Below, piece after piece: positions 8,340 through 16,231 of a stretch of 16,231 nt of DNA. Location of the stretch: the NCBI GenBank assembly GCA_003024985.2, contig PXIH01S0001494.1; one strand, given 5' to 3'. Under the pieces are notes generated by a model that searched no databases, was not told where the DNA came from, and was given only the letters and a program-made list of their open reading frames with translations. Every line of letters starts with the position of its first letter. Position 1 is the first letter of the stretch. This DNA comes from Euperipatoides rowelli. Its lineage: Eukaryota > Onychophora > Udeonychophora > Euonychophora > Peripatopsidae. The position numbers were made by a program, and so were the translations under genes.

Positions 8340-9255
8340 CTTAAGCGCCTAATATGGCCGCTTTGAACTTCCTTTGTACATATTTTCCTTTCCTCAATGT
8401 ATATATTTGTAAATAATTTATTGCTCTATTTTAATGCTAACATGAAGGATGATTTTTCATCACAGTTTGGATTTTCACGAGCAGTGGACTCTCGTTTGGA
8501 CTTTTTTTCTACTGACAAATTTGCCTGCGAACTCTAGGCTCTTATGTACTTTCCAGAACTGGATAGATCGGACTATCATGTGCGCATCTGTTGACATGTT
8601 ATATTTATTTGCTTATTGGTGCTCATCTTTATTGTTTGGATTATTTCGTTTATTTTATTTTTATTGGTTTTTTCATCTTGTTTATATTGAATCTTTTGAA
8701 ATTGAGACGATATGAGAGTTTCTGCTTACGATGGAATTTACGTTATGGCTTTACGTTCTTAAATCTTATCTGTCATGCTACAAAATCATTATTGACATTA
8801 ATCTGATTTGAATCCTGTGGCTAATAAATACTTATTGGCGAACGATTATCAAGGATTTAATCTGGAAGTGGAACTATGGTGGCCAACTAAAGCTTTGTTA
8901 ACACCTGGATGATAATGTTAGTTTGGAACTGAAATTTTAGTGATTAACCTTGTCTCTTTTGAAACTTTCAAATGTGAAGTTGATGAAATACCAATTCTTT
9001 ATTTATTTTATTTGCTCTATTTTTTTTTTTTAGCTTTACATTGATATATGTGTATTAAGCAATTAGAGCATATTGCGCATANGTAGGCCTATTTTCAATT
9101 GTATATAGGCTATCCTTTTTTATTTTTGTTTTATTTGCTAATCACCTTCAATATTTGTGAGAAGAGACACATCCTTCGGGGCTAGACTCTTCATAAATTT
9201 TGTAGTCATTCTTAGTTCATAATAAACCTCATAATAATAATAATAATAATAATAA
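8340..9255 (+). mobile_element. Possible 3' end of a non-LTR retroelement with (AAT)n tail
   Basis: This block is T-rich on the plus strand, unlike the A-rich flanks. It ends in a short stem (GAAGAG at 9161-9166 with CTCTTC at 9187-9192), AATAAA-type words and (AAT)n at 9230-9255. A 3' stem-loop followed by a simple-repeat tail is typical of several LINE clades. The open frame at 8449-8715 gives aromatic-rich sequence without reverse-transcriptase motifs, so I do not call it a protein. The 5' limit and any target duplication were not found. A single N is at 9082. Confidence 0.3.
9228..9255 (+). repeat. (AAT)n microsatellite
   Basis: About eight uninterrupted ATA/AAT units. Possibly the simple-repeat tail of the preceding element. 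Confidence 0.9.
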
Positions 9256-12200
9256 ACAAGCTGGTTTTGGATTTGAAATTGCTAAAATGTTATGTCATTA
9301 ATCAAGCATTTACTTTCCATCACACAAACCTGTTTATTATACTTTTTTATAAAAACCTGAAATGTAATAAAAACCCATCTCTAGGCTAATGTTCAAACTT
9401 CTCAGTTTTAGCACCAAATATAGCCTATAATAACTCAAAGACTTACACATGAATGTCCACAACTAATCTTATATTTCTACGACATCTCTATAGAACACCT
9501 ATCTTTAAAATCAATTACCCCAACTTATGGCACACTTAAGATTTTTCAAAAGCCTCTCAAGATTAATGCTTTGCAAGCCGATACATATACAGATTTTATT
9601 TAGTATATTACTTTTTTTATTATGGAATGCAGGTTTGTGTATTATTTCACTCTTTCATTTCACTGCACTCTGTTTGCAGAATTTGGGGCTCCTAGGGGAA
9701 TATTACTCCTCCGATTTTTATTTACAGCAAATCTTTTTAAATTTGGTTCTGCCCATACACATTCCAATTCTTTTTTTATATAGATATTCCAAACTATGGT
9801 GGAATTAGGTGAATTCTTATTTCATTTTTATCTTTTCCAATTTCAATCAAAAACTAACTCATGTTCACTCCATACATACATTTCACTTCCAGTTAACCAT
9901 TCCAGTTCTCAAATTTAGTGAACAAATTAAAACATTATTAGTTTTTAAATGTATTTAACCCCCAAAAATTAAATACATACTATTCATCCATCACTTACAT
10001 TCATATAACATTTTGTCCTGAATATTTCAAAATCTGTTCACCTAAGATAAATATGATTTTAAATTTGGCCTATAGAGGGAGATAAAGTCTAAAACATTTG
10101 TTTGAGACTACTTTGAAAATAGTTGGCATTTTAGTTTGATATCTGACCCTTCAAAAAATTTGTTGTAACTTTCTGAATCAGACATGTAACTTCAGGTAAC
10201 ACCTAACTTTCATTGACTGTAAATCACATACACGTATGTAAAAAAAAAAATAGAATTCCCCTAAAACTAAACTTTGAAAAACATTACTTTGATTAGAGCT
10301 TTGCATAAAAAAAATTGACTTTATAAAACTCCCACATGGAGAACCGAAAAGAAAAAAAACTTGTAAAAACCATCTAAATTTCCATGTCTTCCATGATTAA
10401 TCTACAGTATTAACGGAGTGACAAACTGAGATTCATTTTGTTTATCTCAGTGGTGAATAAATTCTCCATAGGAGAAAAAAAAATTGTAGAAACATTTTGG
10501 TTTTAGTCACCCATTGAACACATGTCTGCACCATATTTATATACTGTATATGAAACCAAACTATAAATTATATGCTGATACTTTATAGTCATGTTTCACG
10601 TTTAATGCAAACATACGGTGAATGTGCGATGAAACAAAAACTTGTACCTGCTATACATTCCAACACTTTGTGACGCACATCGTATTTATTACAGGTAGTG
10701 CAAATTGTGCAATACTATAAATGAGTGCAAACCCATTGCCTGAGCATTTTATAATTGTGTATCTCCAAGTTAATATTCTGAATATTTGTGGCCAAGTTTT
10801 CTACTGGGATCACTCATTAAAATGTCTAGTCTCGGTACTTTCTTTATTTACAGTATTATGGACACATAATTGATCATCTATTAGAAGGCAACAAAGTCAT
10901 TACTTTGCTTTCTCATTTTAACATATTGTGCGCTCTCCTTACTTTTCTAGCATAAGTAAAAAGATGGCTCTTGCAAAGTACATTCATTTGTTTGTGGCAA
11001 TTGGGATCTGAGAAACATATTCTCTCCTGTTAGACTTTGAACATTTTGTTAGTGGTGTGACGGCAGTATTTTTTTTTTTTGTGAGAAAGTAAGCTAAACA
11101 ACAGAAGTGAATCTTTTAGTTCAATTCAGTACATTCCAGGATTCAATTAAATTTTTTTTCACCAGCTGAAGAACCATTAAGACTAAAGAAAACTTTATAT
11201 ATGGTACAGTAAATATTTTGGTTCTCTGCTGTAATACATGAGAACTAAAATGGAAATAAACTACAGTCTACTGAGAGTATTTAGAATAACCATTTATAAA
11301 TAGTCTAACTACCATTTATTGGTGACCTAACTAAACATAGATGGACTGCTATTCATACAGCTTAAGTGCCATTAGAAAAGTTTAGTACCATAACATTCAG
11401 TGTGGCAGGAAAATGCAAATACTGGTATAGTCATTTCAATATTAGAAGTGGTTGATATTAAGTGGAGTTCTTTTTTAATGCTGGGTAATCGGACATCTTG
11501 TATTCCTGAAAGTATATGATTCTACATCCATAATAGTCAGACTTAAATTGAGTAAAAACTAAAATATTTACAGCAGAATCTCTCTAGATTTTTCATTTTG
11601 ACAACTTACTCTGACATAAGATTTTCAATGTTGGACATTTTGTAAAGAGTATAGCAAAGGTGTCAAACCTTAATTGAAAACAAAATCAATCGCCACTTGA
11701 ATAAAGACTAATATGATAACAGATACTATTACAATTTAAATTGGGTTATATGGCTGACCAGTAACCTTTTCACTAATACAGTTTAATATACTGTACATTT
11801 TTAAAAGTATTACCATTAAAAACATCAAGATTCCAAGCAGAGTAATTTTTGGAAGCCAAACCCTTCTTCCCACAAAAGCTAGAGTGTGCAAGAAACATGT
11901 AAGGTTAGAACAAATTATCTTACATCAATGAAATACCCAAATAACCAGAAGTTTACATAGAGACATGTCAATTTTTCACATACGCCTGGTGAAAATAAAA
12001 AAAATTATTCACATTGTGCTCTATGTCATCTGTGATCCCAGTATAAAACTCAGGTACAGAGAATACTAATATTTCGCTTGAGGGTTCAAGAGCCTGACAT
12101 AATCACACACTGCGTCATAACACGTTATTTGGTCAATTTCAAATATTATGTTTTTAACATTAAATTGACTTTTAATTTTCTGGTCAAAACTCATCAGGAT

Positions 12201-12627
12201 AATTTTTTTATAACTAAATACGTAATGTCAAAAAAGGACACAATCAGCTTCTGTATACCTACAAAACAAAAATCTGTAACATGGCTAGAGGTTTACGGAA
12301 TGTATGTGTACATTATATACCTTTTAATCTTTTATAAGAATTAAAAAAAAAAATGGTTCACCTGTGATTCAATTTATAAATTATTTAGAGTGATAATTTT
12401 TGATTGGTCAAGAACATAATTGGCTACTTTGATCTAAATTATTGAAACCACTAATCCTACATGCAGGTATGGAATTGTATATTAACAAATTTGAACAAAA
12501 ATATATAAATTTATACTTTAGAAAGTTTGAATCATAAAAAAAAGGGTTGATGAAACCCATACGGCCACCTAGTGTAGTCTATAATTTAAAGTTATCTTAA
12601 AAAAAAAAAAGGTATTGATTGTTAAAC
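9256..12627. other. Long AT-rich non-coding region
   Basis: No convincing ORF, RNA gene, tandem repeat or inverted-repeat element was seen. Minus-strand TGTAAATA words occur at 10847-10854 and 11567-11574. Plus-strand A runs (10-12 bases) are at 10240, 12342 and 12599. It is compatible with 3' UTR of the minus-strand gene, intron or intergenic DNA. Confidence 0.45.
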
Positions 12628-12741
12628 CTAAGATTGAGCATGAACTCAAACGTAGGTCAACTTGGTCCACACTCCAATGGTCTATCATCTGAAATGTTTC
12701 CTGACGGACAAATTCCTGCAGTGAATTTTCATTTCCTACAC
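12628..12741 (-). CDS. Candidate internal exon or shadow, minus strand
   Basis: Read on the minus strand, a 114-base segment is bounded by TTTATGCAG at the acceptor side and TTAG/GTTTAA at the donor side. It is open as VGNENSLQEFVRQETFQ, then MIDHWSVDQVDLRLSSC. Both ends are in phase 1, so it could be skipped without a frame change. Against it: it lies beyond the stop codon of the exon at 13312-13510, so it cannot follow that exon in frame. The plus strand is also open here. It could be an alternative 3' exon, a relic, or chance. Confidence 0.25.
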
Positions 12742-13311
12742 CTGCATAAAATATGCAATTCTTTATCAATTTTAGGCCAAAGAATTTCAAAAGGAATACT
12801 TTAAATACAGCTACTCTAATATTTCTTTTTGTTTTCTTTTGATTTATATTTGAAGGAACAAATAAATTAATTATTGGCTAAGATTGTGGCAAAAAAGAAA
12901 ACATATTTTTTGGGTGGTTCTCACTTTAGCCAAGATTTGCAGATCAATCAAAGTGTCCGAGGAAGAAAGAAAGCTAAACTTTAGTCTTCCAGTCCTCCAA
13001 ATATTGAAATAAAATTTCTTAACATCAAAAAAACTGATGTCTTGATAGGGTATAACTACTGGCAAAACTTCATCGACCTTTTCAATTGTACTAACCACAA
13101 ACAGCTTAATCATTTAAGCCCCACTTAGCTGAATGAGATAAGCAACAGCTTACTGAATCCCACTACCGTTGTGTAGTTCGTAGCCTATTTCATTCTCTTT
13201 GGGTAATACTCAATCTGAAGTTTTATGGTCAATTAAGTCAACCACTTCCTAGTCAAAGGGAAATATTGTGTGACATTCAACCATTACTTCACACAGTCCT
13301 TTTTATCTGCA
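12742..13311. other. Non-coding; probable start of the 3' UTR of the minus-strand gene
   Basis: This lies immediately beyond the stop codon of the exon at 13312-13510. An 80-codon minus-strand frame at 12871-13113 has no recognised motif or good splice context. I see no repeat. Confidence 0.45.
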
Positions 13312-13510
13312 TTATATGCACTGTTTACACAATGATGTTTGGCCAGGGATGAAGTCACGGCAAGGGCACAGGCGCCAAGAGCCTACGCGACCCTCGGCAC
13401 AACTGAAGAGCAGTGGTTGTTTCTGAAAACTGCATTCCTGACCTACTGGTTCTAAATATGGAACAATTATATCTTCAATGTAAATTTCCTTGGAACAGTT
13501 TACACCAACT
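13312..13510 (-). CDS. C-terminal coding exon of an unidentified cysteine-rich protein
   Basis: On the minus strand, intron sequence ends TTTCATTTTTCAG at 13511. The exon opens with one base completing a split codon and then has 65 codons to TAA at 13314-13312. It reads VGVNCSKEIYIEDIIVPYLE, then PVGQECSFQKQPLLFSCAEG, then RVGSWRLCPCRDFIPGQTSL and CKQCI. Seven Cys in 65 residues, Trp, and the CPC and CxxC spacings suggest either a disulfide-bonded extracellular or lumenal tail or a metal-binding module. I do not recognise the family. The exon is much richer in G+C than its surroundings, and composition and codon use look like real coding. The rest of the gene must lie beyond the window, because no earlier exon is visible between 13514 and 14090. 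The plus-strand frame here (13336-13455) is judged a shadow. Confidence 0.7.
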
Positions 13511-14094
13511 CTGAAAAATGAAATAAGACATTTTGTTAATATATTTGGGGAAATAACTACTTTTTTATATAATTATAACAAAACAAAAACAGATTTTAAA
13601 TTAATCAATATGAAATTTTTAATATATAACAACTTCATTTGTGAACGTTATTTTAATGCTAATAATTTTTTCACCTATATACATGTAAATACACATTCTT
13701 ACATGTATTTGTGTAACATTACATTATTAGGTTGTTACTTAGTGCAATCCATACAAAAATAACTTTAGTATATTATTAATTCAGTGATTTAATTATAAAT
13801 ATTTTTGAAATTTTATGATTAGAATTAAATACTGCAGATAAGGGACATGAATATTATGAGCACCATCTTGAAAAAATGACGTTGAATGTGGTTTAGGGGG
13901 CGGGGGATCATAAAAATCTCAAAGTGATGCATTGACCAAGAAATGTGAACATACGGCTAACTAAAGAATTTTATGAAATATGGTTGTCTTAACTTGTCTG
14001 ACTTGTTAGAAACATCATTTAGAACTTATGACTTTGCTATTGATTTAGTTCACATGGCACTAAACTCTTGAATATCTCAAACAAGATTGGATCA
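13511..14094. other. Probable intron, minus-strand gene
   Basis: AT-rich DNA upstream of the exon in transcript sense, with no further exon candidate seen. A G-rich word GGGGGCGGGGG is at 13896-13906. The frame at 13490-13762 straddles the splice acceptor and is Asn/Phe/Tyr-rich, so it is not called. Confidence 0.45.
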
Positions 14095-14411
14095 CCAAAA
14101 GAAGGAGAGGATGGGGAAGAGCAAGAAAGGAGAGGGAGAAGAAGAGGAAGTGAAGGAGAGAAGAAGAGAGGAGGAAGAGAAGAGAGGGAAAGGAGGAGAG
14201 AGAAGGAAATAAATGGAGACTCTATCAGATCCCACTCCACCTCTCCCTCTGCTCCTCTTCCCTCTCCTCATCTCCCTCTCCTCCCCTATCTCTACTTCCT
14301 CCTCTCTATCCCTCCTATTCCTCTCCTCCCCACCTCTCCCTTTCCTCATTCCCTTCCTCTGCATCTCCTCCCCCCTCTCCTTCCTTTTCTCCCCACTTAT
14401 CTTTCCTCCCC

Positions 14412-14466
14412 AAAATTCTTGTTTTGATAAACATTTTTCTAAATGAAGTTTACCAAAATATAAATT
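14412..14466. repeat. Fold-back core 1 (diverged)
   Basis: An imperfect inverted repeat: left CTTGTTTTGATAAAC, right GTTTACCAAAATATAAATTG, with ATTTTTCTAAATGAA between. The left arm is the more diverged one. Confidence 0.7.
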
Positions 14467-14780
14467 GAAGGGAGGAGAAAGGGAGAGGAAAATAGTACAT
14501 ATGTAGAGAATGAGGATGAGAGAAGGAGTAGGTATGAGTGTTGAGTGGCTGAGGAAAGGGGTGAGGAGAGCAAGAGGATAGAGAGAGGAGGAGAGGGGTG
14601 AGGACAAGGAGTGGAGAGGAGGGAAATTCTCTCCCTCACACTCCTTTTCTACCACCTCCTATTCTCTCTCATCCTCCTCCTTGGCTTTCTCATCTCCTCT
14701 TCCTCTCTACTCTTCTCCCTAATCCTTCTAATCCTATACCTCACTTCATTCTCTACTGTCTCCTCATCTACTGTCTCTTG

Positions 14781-14839
14781 TCAATTCATATTTTGGTAAA
14801 CATTTTTTTCTAAATAAAGTTTACCAAAACATGAATTGA
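14781..14839. repeat. Fold-back core 2, near-perfect 21-bp hairpin
   Basis: The left arm at 14781-14801 starts TCAATTCATATTTTGG and the right arm at 14819-14839 ends ACATGAATTGA. They pair over 21 bp with one mismatch around a 17-base T/A-rich loop. It is the best-preserved core and lies exactly at the pyrimidine-to-purine switch. Confidence 0.9.
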
Positions 14840-15306
14840 TGGTAGAAGGGGAGAAAAGTAGAGATAAAAAAGGAGGAGAGAGAGGGTACAGGGAGAGAGT
14901 AAGAGAGGAGCAGAAAAGGAGAAGGAGGAGGGGAGGAGGAGCTGAGAAGATGCCAAAGAGGAGAAAAGAACAAGGAGAGGACTGGAAGAGAAGAAAAGAA
15001 AGAAGGGGAGGAGAAAAAGGAGAGAAGTGGAGGGAAAATGGAGATTCCTTACTTCCACTCCCCTTCTTCCTCCCCAACCTCTTTTCCCTCTGCTCCTCCC
15101 TTACCTCCTCCTCCCCTACCAAATCTCATTTTATCCCTCTCATCCTTCCCTCTCCACTCCCTCTTTCTTTCCATCTTACCCTTCCTCCACTCCCTCTCCA
15201 CCTCTTCTCAGTCTACTCCTCCCTTCCTCCCCCTCTTTGCCTTCCCCTTTGCCTCACTTTCTCCTTCATATCTTCCTAATCCTCTCCCATTTCTTCTACT
15301 CCTTTC

Positions 15307-15323
15307 CCAAAACATGAATTGAG
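15307..15323. repeat. Fold-back core 3, only the right arm end remains
   Basis: CCAAAACATGAATTGAG matches the outer part of the right arm of core 2. The left arm and loop are missing, yet the pyrimidine-to-purine switch is still here. Confidence 0.75.
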
Positions 15324-15805
15324 GGGAGGAAGAGGGGGAGAAAAGGAGAGGGAGAGGAGAGAGGACATGGAGTGAAGAGGAGGAGGAAAGTCTTAGGAGT
15401 GACTCTCACTTCCCTTCTTCCTCTTCCTCTCATCCTTTTCTCACTCTCCTCATACTTTTCCACCTCATACACATCCTCCTATCATTCTCTTCCCTCACCT
15501 TCTACTCCCCTCCTCCTCTCCCTCTATCCTCCTTTTCTTCCTCTTATCTCTCTCCTACATATCCTCTTACCCACTCCCTCTCCTCCTCTCCCTCTTTCAC
15601 TTCACCTCCTCATCCTATTCTCAGAACTTCCTTTCCTCCTCTTCTTCATCTCCTCCCCATCTTCCTCCTCTTCTACTCTCCCTCTTCCTCTCCTCTTTTT
15701 CTCTTCCTCTTCTCCCTCTCTTCCTCCCTATCCTCCTCCTTTAAACTCTCTCCTCATCTCCCTCTTCTCTACTCCCTCTCCTCCTACTCTCCCTCTCTCC
15801 TCCCC

Positions 15806-15853
15806 TCAATTAAAACTTTTTTCTAAATGAAGTTTACCAAAGCATGAATTGAG
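15806..15853. repeat. Fold-back core 4, left arm shortened
   Basis: The loop TTTTTTCTAAATGAA and the right arm GTTTACCAAAGCATGAATTG are intact. The left arm is reduced to CTCAATTAAAAC, which suggests an internal deletion of about 10-15 bases. Confidence 0.8.
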
Positions 15854-15912
15854 AGGAGGAAAGGAGAGAAAAGGAGATGAAAACAGGAGAGGACAGAGGA
15901 GGCAGGGAAAGA

Positions 15913-16016
15913 GAGGAAGAAAAGAGATGNGAGGAAGAAAAGAGATGAGGAAGAAAAGAGGTGAGGAAGAAAAGAGGTGAGGAAGAAAAGAGGTGAGGAA
16001 GAAAAGAGGAGAGGAA
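15913..16016 (+). repeat. 16-bp purine minisatellite, about six copies
   Basis: Repeats of GAGGAAGAAAAGAGGT, with GAT or GGA variants at the unit end. The N at 15930 falls inside, so copy number in the assembly is unreliable. Confidence 0.85.
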
Positions 16017-16080
16017 GAGGAGCACAAGAGCGTGAGAGTAGGAGAGGGAGGGAGAAAGAGGAAGGGGAGATAGAGGGAGA

Positions 16081-16180
16081 GGAGAAAGGAAGGGGAGAAA
16101 GAGGGAGAGAAGGAGTTGTGGAAGAGGGGAGGAGAAAGGAAGGGGAGGGAGAGGAGAGAAGGAGTCTGGAAGAGGGGAGG
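16081..16180 (+). repeat. 50-bp purine minisatellite, two copies
   Basis: GGAGAAAGGAAGGGGAG recurs at 16081 and 16131, and both copies end with a GGAGTnnnGGAAGAGGGGA-type stretch. It is a local duplication within the purine arm. Confidence 0.75.
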
Positions 16181-16231
16181 ATGGGAGAGGAGAGGAAGAG
16201 AAAAGGGGAAAAGAGATGCCTTCATACCACT

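Larger units (their letters stand above)
14095..16231. repeat. Alternating purine/pyrimidine fold-back satellite array
   Basis: Blocks of nearly pure A+G and nearly pure C+T alternate on the plus strand. Purine blocks: 14096-14213, 14467-14622, 14840-15040, 15324-15395 and 15854-16212. Pyrimidine blocks: 14237-14411, 14630-14780, 15046-15306 and 15400-15805. Each pyrimidine-to-purine switch is at a palindromic core (about 14412, 14781, 15307 and 15806). Each purine-to-pyrimidine switch carries a related junction near 14213, 14623, 15037, 15389 and 16213. The array therefore looks like tandem copies of a 350-820-bp fold-back unit, and it continues past the window. All long reading frames inside are Ser/Pro/Leu or Glu/Arg/Gly low complexity. 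Confidence 0.85.

Noticed and set aside
8449-8806. Hydrophobic frames that could be read as membrane proteins
   Set aside because: T-rich DNA codes Phe/Leu/Tyr by default, and two overlapping frames show the same bias.
12871-13113. 80-codon minus-strand frame
   Set aside because: No motif, no convincing splice borders, Phe-rich from T runs, and it lies beyond the stop codon of the probable terminal exon.
13336-13455. Plus-strand frame reading DEVTARAQAPRAYATLGTTE, faintly like a LINE linker region
   Set aside because: It is the exact complement of the minus-strand exon, which has a splice acceptor, a proper stop and a striking Cys pattern. Both cannot easily be real, and the minus reading is better supported.
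14068-16225. Several long open frames (up to 187 codons) on both strands in the GA/CT array
   Set aside because: Homopurine and homopyrimidine DNA rarely contains stops. The products are Ser/Pro/Leu or Glu/Arg/Gly low complexity and overlap on both strands.

Overview
This is an AT-rich eukaryotic window with no complete gene. It shows no bacterial features: no operons, Shine-Dalgarno sites or long ORFs. It does contain spliced-gene signals, a tRNA-derived SINE with a clean target-site duplication, a TTAA-flanked piggyBac-type element, minisatellites and microsatellites, and N gaps of assembly type. A decayed protein relic at the left edge resembles a high-copy family I associate with arthropods and other invertebrates. 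An arthropod, perhaps a crustacean, is my best guess, but the sequence does not prove it.

Layout: 1-612 is a decayed transposon-like coding relic with five in-frame stops and one frameshift, ending at a TTTA microsatellite. 675-1006 is a seven-copy 47/49-bp tandem array. 1547-1918 is a 344-bp SINE between perfect 14-bp duplications. 2082-2362 is a two-copy ~170-bp duplication. About 2700-3046 holds a possible broken coiled-coil relic on the minus strand. 3914-4197 is a second, minus-oriented SINE-like insertion between 16-bp direct repeats. It abuts a second copy of the 47/49-bp array (4194-4308), which runs into an assembly gap. 4313-13311 is mostly AT-rich non-coding DNA, interrupted by a 421-bp piggyBac MITE (6714-7134) and by a T-rich block ending in a stem-loop and an (AAT)n tail (about 8340-9255).

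The only stretch that reads like part of a living gene is on the minus strand at 13510-13312. It is a C-terminal exon with a good splice acceptor, 65 cysteine-rich codons and a stop. If real, part of the AT-rich DNA at lower coordinates is its 3' UTR or downstream flank. A minus-strand poly(A) signal at 4437-4432 and several Pumilio-like motifs fit that reading but do not prove it.

14095-16231 is an array of alternating purine-rich and pyrimidine-rich blocks. They are organised around recurring palindromic cores and recurring purine-to-pyrimidine junctions. This looks like a tandem array of a fold-back element and continues past the window edge. The long reading frames within it are low-complexity artefacts. 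No RNA gene, CRISPR or complete CDS was found.
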